Assembly (NCBI RefSeq): GCF_900142135.1
Contig: NZ_FQZU01000007.1
Location: 124,001-188,000, forward strand
Reading direction: 5' to 3'
Source of the DNA: Desulfatibacillum alkenivorans DSM 16219
GTDB lineage: Bacteria; Desulfobacterota; Desulfobacteria; Desulfobacterales; Desulfatibacillaceae
DNA length: 64,000 bases
Position numbers and translations under genes: made by a program. Positions 8,962 to 18,147 of the stretch are shown piece after piece. Under the pieces are notes generated by a model that worked only from the letters and a program-made list of their open reading frames with translations, was not told where the DNA came from and searched no databases. Numbering within the stretch: the stretch's first letter is position 1; each line of letters opens with the position of its first letter.

Positions 8962-9867
8962 ATGCATCGTTATTTGATCGTCGCCGTTTTGGCTTTTTGT
9001 TTTGGTTGCGCCTCAACCACGCCGTTGGATAACTCCGCGCGCTCCTCGGCGCCCGGGTCGTTTGTCCAGCTTTCCCAGGGTATGGTACATTACAGCCTGG
9101 ACGGGCCGGAAGACGGCGAGGCGGTCGTATTGGTTCACGGCTTTTCCACTCCCATGTTCATCTGGGAGAGAACCGTCCCCGCGCTGACGGACGCCGGATT
9201 CCGGGTATTGACTTACGATTTGTACGGCCGCGGATATTCGGACCGCCCGGACGTTAAATACAACGAAGAGTTGTTCGACTCCCAACTGGAGGAATTGCTT
9301 GAGGCCCTTGATATACAAGAGCCTGTGAATCTTCTGGGGTTGTCCATGGGCGGGGCCATTGTCACGATCTTTACGGCCAGGCATCCTGAAAAGGTCCGCA
9401 GGACCGGCATGATCGCCCCTGCAGGCTTTCCCGTAAAGATTCCTTTTACGGCCAAGCTGGTCCGCATTCCAGGCTTGGGAGATTTTTTAATGAGCGTCAT
9501 GGGAGACAGGACTATACGGAAGAGCGCCGCCAAATCTTTTTACGACCAAAGCCAGGTGGAGCCCTTTTTGGCCAAGTTTGATGAGCAGATGAAGTACAAA
9601 GGATACAAGCGCGCCATTTTACGAACCTTGAAGGAATTCAACCTGAACGACCAGGAAGAGGCGTTTAAAGCCGTTGGAAGCTTAGGCAAGCCCGTCCTGT
9701 TGATCTGGGGAGAGAACGATCAAACCGTGCCTTACGAACACCACGAAAAGGTGATGGCGGCCATTCCTCAAACCCAGTTCCACTCCATTGAAAAGGCGGC
9801 CCATGTTCCCCATTATGAAAAGAACGGGGTGGTTTCACCGATTATCGTGGGATTTTTTGAAGATTAG
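8962..9867 (+). CDS. Alpha/beta-hydrolase lipoprotein
   Basis: A 301-residue alpha/beta-hydrolase. It opens with a hydrophobic signal ending in a possible lipobox (AFCFGC, Cys at about 16), so it is probably membrane-anchored outside the cytoplasm. Visible motifs: VVLVHGFSTP (oxyanion HG), the nucleophile elbow GLSMGG (Ser about 117), WGENDQTVP (acid) and KAAHVPHYE (catalytic His). The substrate cannot be inferred; esterase or lipase is plausible. The start follows AGGGGGATTCC. It is convergent with the HD gene, with 17 bases between the stops. Confidence 0.85.
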   Translation: MHRYLIVAVLAFCFGCASTTPLDNSARSSAPGSFVQLSQGMVHYSLDGPEDGEAVVLVHGFSTPMFIWERTVPALTDAGFRVLTYDLYGRGYSDRPDVKYNEELFDSQLEELLEALDIQEPVNLLGLSMGGAIVTIFTARHPEKVRRTGMIAPAGFPVKIPFTAKLVRIPGLGDFLMSVMGDRTIRKSAAKSFYDQSQVEPFLAKFDEQMKYKGYKRAILRTLKEFNLNDQEEAFKAVGSLGKPVLLIWGENDQTVPYEHHEKVMAAIPQTQFHSIEKAAHVPHYEKNGVVSPIIVGFFED

Positions 9868-9884
9868 TTCGGGCGCGGCCAAAG

Positions 9885-10433
9885 TCAGGGCAGTCCGAAT
9901 TCCTTCACCCATTGTTGAAAGATCGCAACCTTTTCTTCACCAAATTTGGCAAGCCCCCTGGCGACCTGGTCCACGGATTTTGTTACGCCTTCGGCATGGC
10001 CGTTTTTCGAGTGAAATTTGTCCACGTAACAGATGATTTTTTCTTCCTGGCTAAGGGGGAGCATATCCCTTTCCGGCAGGCCCATGTTCAGCAGGGCCGC
10101 TTCCTCTTTGGGAATGCCCACGCCTACGTGGCGTTCGCAGACCAGACCGTGGCGAGGCATGTTGTCTGCATCCAGGATCTTTTTGCCTTCTATGCCATGA
10201 TGCAGGTAATGCAGGTCGCCGTGGCAATCCAGGCCGGGGGCGTTGGTGGCGAATATGCCGATGTCGTGGAGCATGGCCGCTTCATGAAGGAAATCCAGAT
10301 CAATGGAACCAGGGCCGATTCTCTTGGCCAAAGCCACAGATTTATCCGCCACCCAGGTGGAATGATTCACCAGCATGGCGTAGGCTTTTGATTCGGGATC
10401 GTAATATCTTTTTATAATTTCTATGGGGTCCAT
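9885..10433 (-). CDS. HD-domain phosphohydrolase-like protein
   Basis: A 182-residue protein with an HD metal-binding domain: His24 (NHSTWVA), the HD pair at 56-57 in AMLHDIGIF, then HLHYLHHGIEG and CERHVGVG. Short stand-alone HD proteins of this sort act on nucleotides or as unspecific phosphohydrolases; the substrate is unknown. It is the last gene of a tight run prfB - ATP-grasp - HD (10 bases after the ATP-grasp gene). Confidence 0.85.
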   Translation of the reverse strand: MDPIEIIKRYYDPESKAYAMLVNHSTWVADKSVALAKRIGPGSIDLDFLHEAAMLHDIGIFATNAPGLDCHGDLHYLHHGIEGKKILDADNMPRHGLVCERHVGVGIPKEEAALLNMGLPERDMLPLSQEEKIICYVDKFHSKNGHAEGVTKSVDQVARGLAKFGEEKVAIFQQWVKEFGLP

Positions 10434-10443
10434 TTTTAGTCTC

Positions 10444-11274
10444 TCAATGAAAAAGGCGAAGGCCCTTGCTTTTTAGCCATTGCACGGCGGCCGCGTCAAA
10501 CATATTGCGGAAGGCCGTTACGCCTCCTACTCCCTTTCGGCCGAAAACAAAATTTATTTCACTAATGAGCGGCTTTTTTCTGTTTTGATCGAACATTACG
10601 TCCACAGCCGCCAGGTTGACTCCCGTTCTGTCCTTGAAATCCTTGACGCATTCCACCCCTTTGGCGGTCAGTTCCGGATCGCCTTCCAGGTCGATCAATG
10701 CGCCTTTGCCCACGTTGTTTCTAAACTCACCGGGCGTATTTTGGCAGCGCCAATACGTTTTAACCATGTCGCCTATCAGGACCACGCGCAGGTCCTTTCC
10801 TCCATGGTCTACAAATTCCTGAGCAACGAAACCGTCTCCCTGCCTTTGAAAAAAAACCAAAGCCTGATCAAGTTCATCCTGGTTTGTTATCAGAAAAATT
10901 CCGAATCCGCATCCGCCCTGATTGTTTTTCAGGACAAAAGGACGAGGCAGGGGAGGGCGGTCAGGATCGGGAAATCTCCTCCTCCAGTCGTTTACGGACT
11001 CGAACGGCAGGGTTTTGGGGCGGGGCAGGCCGAATTTATCCAACAAAAGAAAATTACCGGCCTTGCCTTCAAATCCGAATCGGTTGGAATAATTGGGAAA
11101 GATACAATCCGTAAAACGCCGGCAGACGGCGTACTGCTCCTGATTGACGCTTTGGGGAAGGATAACGGCCCTAGCGTTTTTCAAAATGCCTGTGGTCCGA
11201 TCTTCAGACAGGCTTTTGATAGGCAAGGTCAGGCCGAAGTCTCCTTTAAAATGCGGATGCAGCGAAACGATCAT
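10444..11274 (-). CDS. ATP-grasp (RimK-like) ligase-type protein
   Basis: A 276-residue protein with an ATP-grasp fold: PFVLKNNQGGCGFGIFL (glycine-rich loop, about residues 110-126), FVAQEFVDHGGKDLRVVLIGD and, near the C-terminus, INFVFGRKGVGG. ATP-grasp ligases join a carboxylate to an amine or thiol; the substrate here is unknown. The ATG lies one base after the prfB stop, so it is translationally coupled to prfB. That suggests, but does not prove, a role in protein or amino-acid modification. Confidence 0.8.
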   Translation of the reverse strand: MIVSLHPHFKGDFGLTLPIKSLSEDRTTGILKNARAVILPQSVNQEQYAVCRRFTDCIFPNYSNRFGFEGKAGNFLLLDKFGLPRPKTLPFESVNDWRRRFPDPDRPPLPRPFVLKNNQGGCGFGIFLITNQDELDQALVFFQRQGDGFVAQEFVDHGGKDLRVVLIGDMVKTYWRCQNTPGEFRNNVGKGALIDLEGDPELTAKGVECVKDFKDRTGVNLAAVDVMFDQNRKKPLISEINFVFGRKGVGGVTAFRNMFDAAAVQWLKSKGLRLFH

Positions 11275-11275
11275 T

Positions 11276-12374
11276 TTACTTATGCCCGGAAAGGAGCACC
11301 GCTTCGATAAAGGGGTCGATATCTCCGTCCAGCACGGCGTTCACATTGCCCACATCCATGTTGATCCGGTGGTCTTTCACCATTTGGTAGGGATGAATGA
11401 CATAAGACCGGATCTGGTTGCCAAAGCCGATGTCCTCCTTGGCCTCATAATTGTCCTGCATTTGCTTTTGCTGCTGTTCCTGCTCCACCTGGTACAGCCT
11501 GGCTTTCAGGACTTTCATGGCAAGATCGCGGTTTCTGTGCTGGGACTTTTCCTGCTGGCACTGGACCACAATGCCTGTGGGGATGTGCAGAATCCGTACG
11601 GCGGAGCTGGTCTTGTTTACGTGCTGGCCGCCTGCGCCGCTGGCCCGGAACACGTCAACCCGCAGGTCCTTTTCGTTCACGTCCACCACGATTTCCTGAT
11701 CGATTTCAGGGTAGACCGCCACGGATGCAAAGGAGGTCTGGCGCTTGCCGTTGGAGTTGAATGGAGAGATGCGGACAAGGCGATGGACGCCTTCTTCGGT
11801 CTTCAGGTATCCGTAGGCATAGTCGCCGGTTACGGTAAAGGTGACGCTTTTGACTCCGGCTTCGTCGCCCGGCTGATAATCAAGGATGGAGTACGAGAAG
11901 CCCTTTTGCTCCACCCACCGGAGATACATGCGCAAAAGCATTTCGGCCCAGTCCTGGGCGTCGGTGCCGCCTGCGCCTGCATTGATGGCCACAATGGCGT
12001 TGCGGGCGTCGTCTTCGCCGTCCAGCATGCGGCTGAGGGACAGCTTGTCTATGCCTTTTTCAATTTTGACAAGGTGTTGACGGGCCTCTTCAATGGTTTG
12101 GCTGTCCTCCTCCTCCACGCCCAATTCGAAAAGGACCTCTGCTTCAGACAACTCTTCTTCGAGCTTCTCCCAGCCTTCCACCAGAGCGGTGATGCTTGTG
12201 CGTTCCTTTAATATGGCTGTATTTTTATCAGGCGAGTCCCAAAACCCATCCTGGGCCATGATGGACTCAATTTCGGCTAATCTTTGCTTTTTGCTTTCTA
12301 AGTCAAAGATACTCCTTCAATTGAACTAATTTTTCCTGGAGATCTTTGATTAATTGTTTCAACTCGCTGCTCAT
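11276..12374 (-). CDS. prfB: Peptide chain release factor 2, expressed by +1 frameshift
   Basis: RF2 reads UAA and UGA. The full gene starts at ATG 12374 (behind AGGAGG) and reads 23 codons, MSSELKQLIKDLQ..., to an in-frame TGA at 12303-12305. It then continues in the +1 frame (DLESKKQRLAEIESIM...) to 11276, giving 365 residues, the normal RF2 length. Both hallmark motifs are present: SPF (codon recognition, in VRISPFNSNGKRQ) and GGQ (in SGAGGQHVNK). A naive call would miss the first 23 codons. It leads an operon with the ATP-grasp and HD genes. Confidence 0.97.
12302..12316 (-). promoter_or_regulatory. Programmed +1 ribosomal frameshift site of prfB
   Basis: On the minus strand the site reads AAG GAG TAT CTT TGA C: an internal Shine-Dalgarno-like element (AAGGAG) three bases before CTT, followed by the stop TGA and C. 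This matches the classical RF2 autoregulatory site of E. coli (AGG GGG TAT CTT TGA C). The ribosome slips from CTT to TTT when RF2 is scarce. Confidence 0.95.
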
Positions 12375-12623
12375 GATCGCCTCCTGTATACAAGCCCGTT
12401 TTCGGGATTATTCATTAAGAGAAACCTTTTAATAATGCCGCATTCTAAAAAATTTGTAAAGATGAATTAAAGTGCGGGAAATTCCGGCCAGGAGGCCGGA
12501 GATAATGGCCGGGCGAAGCGCCGCCGGAATATGTCTTGCCAAAAAAGGGTGAGGCGCTTTACTAAAGGAAGATAGATCCGTCATTCCAAATGCCCCACTA
12601 AACCATAACTAATGGAGGATGCT

Positions 12624-13187
12624 ATGAAAAAATCATTCGGACCGCAAACCTACCTCCCCGCAACGCCCGTGCTTCTGGTGGGAACCTATGACAAAGAGGG
12701 GAAGCCCAATCTGATGACCGCCGCCTGGGGCGGCATCTGCTGCTCCAACCCTGTGTGCATGACCGTATCTCTGCGCAAAGCGACCTATTCCTATTCAGGG
12801 ATAGTGGAGCGCAAGGCTTTCACGCTGGGAGTTCCCTCACAGTCGCAGGTCAAGGAAGCCGACTACATGGGCATCGTGAGCGGCGCCAAGGTGGACAAGT
12901 TTGCGGAGGCAGGCTATCACGCAGCAAAGGGCGATTTTGTGGACGCCCCGTACGCCGAGGAAATCCCGTTGGTTGTGGAATGCGAACTGGTGGAAAGCCT
13001 GGAACTGGGCTTGCACACCATGTTTGTGGGCAAGGTCATGGATGTGAAGGCGGATGGGTCCGTACTAGCTGAAGACGGCCTGCCGGACGTCTCCCGGATC
13101 AAACCCATTGTTTACGATCCCATACACAAGATTTACAGCGGCTTAGGCGAGTCCTTGGGCAAGGGCTTTTCCGTAGGCGGGAAGTAG
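12624..13187 (+). CDS. Flavin reductase-like / flavoredoxin-type FMN protein
   Basis: A 187-residue protein of the flavin-reductase-like (FMN-binding split-barrel) family: PATPVLLVGTYD.EGKPNLMTAAWGG at the N-terminus, then VSLRKATYSY and FTLGVPS, typical of flavoredoxin of sulfate reducers. It likely transfers electrons through FMN in the cytoplasm. An ATG at 12612 exists, but GGAGG lies at 12614-12618, so the ATG at 12624 (MKKSFGPQ) is the likely start. No partner gene is adjacent. Confidence 0.85.
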   Translation: MKKSFGPQTYLPATPVLLVGTYDKEGKPNLMTAAWGGICCSNPVCMTVSLRKATYSYSGIVERKAFTLGVPSQSQVKEADYMGIVSGAKVDKFAEAGYHAAKGDFVDAPYAEEIPLVVECELVESLELGLHTMFVGKVMDVKADGSVLAEDGLPDVSRIKPIVYDPIHKIYSGLGESLGKGFSVGGK

Positions 13188-13238
13188 ACGGAAACAACGG
13201 AAAAGTCCGCTTTTGCCAAATTCGATATTGAACGGATT

Positions 13239-13269
13239 CTCCCGCCCCAAAGCCTTATGGGGGCGGGAG
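13239..13269. terminator. Hairpin between flavoredoxin gene and 13334 gene
   Basis: A 10-bp inverted repeat, CTCCCGCCCC (13239-13248) and GGGGCGGGAG (13260-13269), lies between two convergent genes. There is no T-run after it, so it may be a weak or Rho-assisted, possibly bidirectional, terminator. Confidence 0.5.
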
Positions 13270-13333
13270 ATCGTTCATAGCAATACGCGCATTTTATCCT
13301 GGAAATAACCTGCAGGGCGCCATTAAATTTTAA

Positions 13334-14842
13334 TTATGGAGAGACCCCGGAAACCACCTGCAAGGCCCCGACGGCGTCTTCAACTCCAATTTTCCCGTCG
13401 TAGTTAAAATCCCCTTTGGGGCTGCTCAGATAGCCCAAGTTTCCAAACATGAGCGGGTTTTCCTTGGTGGGAATCCGTACGTTGTCCACTTTGGCGTTCA
13501 CGGTGGTCGCCCCCGGGTCCACGCTCATGAAGATGCGAATGCTGTCATCCCTGTAGGAAATGTTCGAGGGCAAAGGAACGGAGAAGGCGCCCCGCCCTTC
13601 CGCCATAAACACCACGTTATCGTTGACCACGGCCAGTCCCATGGGCACGGCCTGGTTCAAGCTCCATCCGTAAGTTTGGTTCACCCGCACAATATCGCGA
13701 TACATATCGCCGGCGGCGTTGCGTTCGCGCACCCGGCAATGTATGCGTTGGCTTCCTCCGCTCCATTCTGAGCGAATTTGGGCGGATATGTAGGTCCCTC
13801 TTGTCGTGTCCGCCACGTTCAGCCGCAGACCTACAGCGGCCCATTCACTGTTGGCGGAGGTCGTGACGGTGAGCACGGTAACGTCGGCCATAAGGCCTAT
13901 GGAGTCGCCTTTGGCTCTTCTAATTTGGCCGTCGGAAGCGTCCTGGTCCGTGGAGGTGCACTCAAAATAATAGCGGCTGCTATCCACGGGGTCGATATCA
14001 AAATCAGCGCCTGATTCCTCCTCTACCGTCCATGTGGAAAGGTCTTCCTTGTCATAGCCTGCATGCCTGATGACGAGGGCCGAACGATTAAGCACCTGGT
14101 CGGTGTAGCGCGCATTGGTGTCCGACTCTGGATGGTACTGCAAAGCCCTGATCACAACGGGATAAGCGGCGCCATATTTAAACAGATCGCCCGTATAGGT
14201 ATAGGTATAAGGATCGGCGGATCCGGTGTCCGGGATTGCCGGAGAGAAGAAAAGCGGCTGGGAGAATACAGGCTCCCGGTTCTGGTTTGGGGGAAAAATC
14301 ACAACATCGTAGGCGTCGGCGCCGGTCACGCCATTCCAGGAGAATGTGGGGTTTTCTCCCGCGGTAGCCGCCACGGAGGTGACAACCGGCAACTGCTCCA
14401 GCGAGTTGGATGGAATATACCAGGTGCTTTGCGTGGAGGGGCCCACGGAAAATATATATTCCTTGTCCTCCCAGGTGGATCCCGGAACATCGTAGCCGCC
14501 TCCAAGATATGCGGGAAGCAGCCCGTCTGAGGAAAGGTGGTTAAAGTTGTAATAGGGCCCATTATATGTGAGTTGCAAAGAACCCGTGCGGGTGGACGAT
14601 AGAGTTACGGGAAAAGGTGCGTCTCCGTCCGTAAGGGCGCTGCCGATCATAAACCATCGAGGCTGGTCGTTAGCCCACGGGTGGTAGGAAGGGTAGTAAT
14701 AGTACTCGGATGAGTACTGGCGGCTTTCCGACATAACGGCTGCGTGATGAAAAACCTCGGCGGCGAAAAGCGCCGGGGCGGCAAAACACATCAATGCTGC
14801 GCACAAAGTGAACAACGCCATCGGGAACCTGGCTTTTTTCAT
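13334..14842 (-). CDS. Secreted protein with C-terminal dockerin-like repeat
   Basis: A 502-residue exported protein. It has a signal peptide (MKKARFPMALFTLCAALMCF.. to about residue 28), a fibronectin-like segment around 155-240 (VTSVAATAGENPTFSWNGVTGADAYDVVI) and a jelly-roll/LamG-like region around 270-455. It ends with a single EF-hand/dockerin-type element GDFNYDGKIGVEDAVGALQVVSG (about residues 476-498). Such GD.N.DG elements bind calcium and can dock to cohesins, but here the repeat is single, so a cohesin link is doubtful. The cargo is unknown. Confidence 0.75.
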   Translation of the reverse strand: MKKARFPMALFTLCAALMCFAAPALFAAEVFHHAAVMSESRQYSSEYYYYPSYHPWANDQPRWFMIGSALTDGDAPFPVTLSSTRTGSLQLTYNGPYYNFNHLSSDGLLPAYLGGGYDVPGSTWEDKEYIFSVGPSTQSTWYIPSNSLEQLPVVTSVAATAGENPTFSWNGVTGADAYDVVIFPPNQNREPVFSQPLFFSPAIPDTGSADPYTYTYTGDLFKYGAAYPVVIRALQYHPESDTNARYTDQVLNRSALVIRHAGYDKEDLSTWTVEEESGADFDIDPVDSSRYYFECTSTDQDASDGQIRRAKGDSIGLMADVTVLTVTTSANSEWAAVGLRLNVADTTRGTYISAQIRSEWSGGSQRIHCRVRERNAAGDMYRDIVRVNQTYGWSLNQAVPMGLAVVNDNVVFMAEGRGAFSVPLPSNISYRDDSIRIFMSVDPGATTVNAKVDNVRIPTKENPLMFGNLGYLSSPKGDFNYDGKIGVEDAVGALQVVSGVSP

Positions 14843-15145
14843 GGTTCATCCTCCAAAAATTCTTGTTATCCTGTCTTATATGCTGTTTCCGGCAATTTGG
14901 GGGCAGGCAATGGAGCGGGGGCGGCGTCCGCTCCGGCGGTTTTTGGGGACTCTCCAAATAGCGCTGGCAATACGATATCGGCCTTAATTGCATAAAGATT
15001 TTTAAGGCCGTCTATAGGGCGGGCCCCCGATCAGTTTTTGCAAACATAAGTAAAGTTGGAGCATCATACTGCATGAAAAAAGGAATATCAATTATTTTTA
15101 CACGATCGGACAAGAACTCCGAAAATATACCCGCAGACAGCGCTA
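14843..15145. other. Intergenic region, no gene seen
   Basis: This stretch carries the Shine-Dalgarno side of the 13334-14842 gene (rc GGAGGATGAACC ATG). It also holds an 8-bp inverted repeat CGGCCTTA (14979-14986) and TAAGGCCG (15003-15010), which could be part of a terminator for lnt. I see no convincing open frame. Confidence 0.4.
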
Positions 15146-16717
15146 TTACTTGGGTTTTGGGCCGGCGAACATGAGAATCATCACCAAACCCATGCAGATG
15201 AAAGCAAAGAGATCGCCCAGTTCCGTATACAGGGTCTCGGTTTTTAGAAGCGGAAGGCTTGTTGTTCTGGAATCTTCGACAAATAGGTTCGTGGCCGCCA
15301 AAATGTCGCCCGTGGGATCGATGAATCCGCTGACGCCCGTGTTGGCCGCCCTGGCTACGGCTCTGCGGTTTTCCACGGCGCGGAAAACCGCGGTGGAAAA
15401 ATGCTGGTAGGGCGCGCTGGATCTTCCGAACCACGCGTCATTGGTGATGGTCACCAGCAGATTGGCGCCGTCAAGGACCTGATGCCGGGCGAGGGAGGGG
15501 AAAATAATCTCGTAGCAAATAAGGACGCCCAGGCTAACGCCGTTTGCGGGCAGGGCTTCGCCTTTGCGTCCCGGGGAAAAGTCGCTGACTTGCTCCACCA
15601 GGTTATTGATAAAGGGCATATATTTTTTCAGGGGTACGTATTCCCCCCAGGGGACCAAATGGGCTTTGTCGTACTTACCGAGGACTTTGCCGTTTTGCCC
15701 GATTAGAAAGGCGCTGTTGTAAAAAATGGGTTCGTTTTCAGTGCGCTCAAAAGACATGCTGCCTGTAAGCAGGTATAGATGGTCCTCCCTGGCTTCGTTC
15801 AACACGCGGGCCGTCAAGAAAGGCTCTGTGGCCGAAAAATAAAAAGGCATGGCGCTCTCAGGCCAGATCGCCAATTCCGTCTTGGGGCTTACTGCACTTT
15901 TGGTAAGGCGGACATAGGTGTCTACGGTGTGTTCCTGATAGGCCGGGTTCCACTTGATGTTCTGGTCTATATTGCCCTGGATCACCGCGACCTCTATGGC
16001 CTCGGCGCCCTTGCAGGACTGTTTCACCTGGTCCAGGCGGAACACTCCGTAATAATAGGCGCCGCCCACAATCATGCCGGTGAGCAAAATGGCCAGCATT
16101 CCTCGCGTCCTGGATAAAGTAGGGCCGAACAGCGTGCCCGAGTACAGGGACGCCCCTAAAAGGTATAGGCCGTAGTTGACCAGGATGATTAAAGCGGAAA
16201 CGCCATAGGCGCCCGTCAGGTCGGCAATCTGGATGATTTCAAGATTTTGGTATTGGGTATGGCCCAAAAGCCCCCATGGAAAACCCGTGATGAGATAGGT
16301 GCGGACATACTCCAGGCACACCCATAGGGCTGGCGCAAAAAACAGACTGCGCAGGGGCCTTACAGGGCCTTTTCGTGTGAACGCGGCAAACAGACCCATG
16401 TAGACGGACAAATAAACGGCCAGCAGGAACAATAACGGAATGGAAGCGTACCATGGCAGCCCCCCGTATTGCCGCATGACTCCGTCCACCCAGTAAACCA
16501 GTCCAATATTATGAATCAGGCCGGTCAGGAATCCCAGGCCGAAAGCCGCGCTCCATGATTTGTTGCGCACGGCGAACAACAGAGGCAGAAAGGCGAACCA
16601 TGCGATCCACCATAAATCCGCCTGGGGATAAGCCAAGGTCAGGAGCACGCCCGAGCACATGGCTGCTATTAAACGGATCAGTGGGCCTTTTATGCTTTCC
16701 TTGAAAAAAACCGCCAC
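15146..16717 (-). CDS. lnt: Apolipoprotein N-acyltransferase
   Basis: Inner-membrane enzyme that adds the third acyl chain to the N-terminal Cys of lipoproteins. It is 523 residues: six to seven N-terminal hydrophobic segments, then a periplasmic nitrilase-like domain from about residue 235 (VAVIQGNIDQNIKW), and a last membrane segment near the C-terminus. The catalytic triad is visible as Glu in WPESAMPF, Lys in KAHLVPWGEYVP and Cys in LGVLICYEIIFP. It is a single-gene unit, and consistent with the several lipoproteins predicted in the window. Confidence 0.95.
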   Translation of the reverse strand: MAVFFKESIKGPLIRLIAAMCSGVLLTLAYPQADLWWIAWFAFLPLLFAVRNKSWSAAFGLGFLTGLIHNIGLVYWVDGVMRQYGGLPWYASIPLLFLLAVYLSVYMGLFAAFTRKGPVRPLRSLFFAPALWVCLEYVRTYLITGFPWGLLGHTQYQNLEIIQIADLTGAYGVSALIILVNYGLYLLGASLYSGTLFGPTLSRTRGMLAILLTGMIVGGAYYYGVFRLDQVKQSCKGAEAIEVAVIQGNIDQNIKWNPAYQEHTVDTYVRLTKSAVSPKTELAIWPESAMPFYFSATEPFLTARVLNEAREDHLYLLTGSMSFERTENEPIFYNSAFLIGQNGKVLGKYDKAHLVPWGEYVPLKKYMPFINNLVEQVSDFSPGRKGEALPANGVSLGVLICYEIIFPSLARHQVLDGANLLVTITNDAWFGRSSAPYQHFSTAVFRAVENRRAVARAANTGVSGFIDPTGDILAATNLFVEDSRTTSLPLLKTETLYTELGDLFAFICMGLVMILMFAGPKPK

Positions 16718-17066
16718 GTTCCGATGCCCTCGCTATGCAATAACAAACATAAAGAAGCTGTAGAAGGGGCTAACCAAAACAGCCTGAGTCAAATTTCTCT
16801 ATTCGTTCAAATCCCCGCCCTTTTGCTGTAAGAATCCGCTCCTGCATTTTTTAGTGCAGGCGAAGTCTTATCTATCTGTAATATCCGGCGTTTTGTTGCC
16901 CGGGAAGGGATTTTGTTGATTATACAGCCGAAAAAAATCATGGATGTTTTCCGGAAACAAATAATGCCTCGAAAAATCAGGCTTTGTCAATGCCTCCGGA
17001 GGTTGTTTTTCTGCATGAGAGTATGAATATGCATCATAAGGATGGGAGAAACAGGCGGGAATTGAA
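16718..17066. other. Intergenic region upstream of lnt
   Basis: About 350 bases with a short hairpin, CCTGCA (16841-16846) and TGCAGG (16855-16860), around a T-rich loop. There is no open frame with a ribosome-binding site, and no promoter that I can defend. Confidence 0.4.
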
Positions 17067-17098
17067 AGCGCGGAGCGGTTTTTTAACCGCTCCGCGCT
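17067..17098 (-). terminator. Strong hairpin terminator of the 17127 membrane-protein gene
   Basis: A perfect 14-bp stem AGCGCGGAGCGGTT/AACCGCTCCGCGCT with a TTTT loop (17067-17098) lies 28 bases past the stop of the leftward gene. The distal T-run is short (TTTC on the minus strand). Confidence 0.75.
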
Positions 17099-17126
17099 AT
17101 TTGAACTACGTTAATAGACGCCCATG

Positions 17127-17969
17127 CTATGCCGTGGGCTCTTCAATGAATAATTGCTGAAACACCCGGTAGCCCGGCATCTGGGGTTTAAATAAAAGAA
17201 AATAGGCTGCCGCGCCAAACGCCGCCAGGCCGATAATAAACCCAAGCCCCTGACTGCCCAGCAACTTGCCGATGTAATGGACGGCCAGCCCGGCCCCTCC
17301 GGCGGAAAGCAGGCTGACCGCAAAAATCGCGGTAAGGAGCCATACTCCCAGCATCAGAGGATTTTGACGGGATTTTTCTTTAGGCAGGGTGGCGTCCATG
17401 GCTGCGCCCTGGGCGATCCAGCGGATGACCGGTATCCCCAGGCCGGGAACCACAAAAAGCCCCATGCCCAAAAGGGTGTAGCATACATTGGACGTCAAAA
17501 ATCCCAGGCCCATGTGCATACCCGGCGCCCAGTGCGCCCCGTTGTTCACCGACGAGTCGTATAAAAAGCGCTGCCAGCCCAGGCCGTCCCAACCATGGAG
17601 CAAGATGAAGAACATGAAAAAATACCCGAGAAACCATTGCATGTGGGCGGCGAAAAATTTCCCCATGCGAATGAATTTATAAGAAATCCAGAAACCTAAT
17701 ATCCCCTGGGTGATGTTGGTCACGGAAAAAATCACAACAAGCCAGGCCGGCAGATCCAAATGCGACCTGGCGACCTGCATGGTCTCCCAATCCGGAAAAT
17801 TCCATAGCAGGTAAATGCCCGAAGGCGCGAATATGCACGACAGAAACAGCAAGTTGTACACAAAATACTTGGAGGTAAAAGGCTTATCCTCCTCTTTCAA
17901 CTGCCTGGCCGCCGCCGAGGCGAACGTCGATCCCAGAGCGTAAGCCCAAAACACGTCAACCTGTACCAT
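17127..17969 (-). CDS. Membrane protein of unknown function
   Basis: A 280-residue integral membrane protein with about seven hydrophobic segments (around 50-65, 85-105, 125-150, 165-190, 210-235, 245-265), several His/Trp in loops (HGWDGLGWQRF, GAHWAPGMHMG) and no signal peptide that I recognise. I do not know the family. The loop His residues might bind haem or metal, but this is speculation. It lies about 200 bases from the TetR gene, in the same direction, and may be its target. Confidence 0.7.
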   Translation of the reverse strand: MVQVDVFWAYALGSTFASAAARQLKEEDKPFTSKYFVYNLLFLSCIFAPSGIYLLWNFPDWETMQVARSHLDLPAWLVVIFSVTNITQGILGFWISYKFIRMGKFFAAHMQWFLGYFFMFFILLHGWDGLGWQRFLYDSSVNNGAHWAPGMHMGLGFLTSNVCYTLLGMGLFVVPGLGIPVIRWIAQGAAMDATLPKEKSRQNPLMLGVWLLTAIFAVSLLSAGGAGLAVHYIGKLLGSQGLGFIIGLAAFGAAAYFLLFKPQMPGYRVFQQLFIEEPTA

Positions 17970-18147
17970 GATATCCCTCCCGTTTCGCTATGATTAACTA
18001 GAGACCCCTCACTGAATTATTCCATATGACAGTTTGCTTCATTCCCTCGCTTTGAATGGGAATGAATATTGTAAGATAAGTATCGCGTCCCCTTAAAATC
18101 GATGCTGAACTTTCCCCTAAGACCGTTGTGCGACCTCATATCCTGGC

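Noticed and set aside
11144-12211. Forward frame opposite prfB
   Set aside because: prfB on the minus strand has GGQ, SPF and a frameshift site.
15012-15434. Frame overlapping the lnt 3' end
   Set aside because: Shadow of lnt in another frame.
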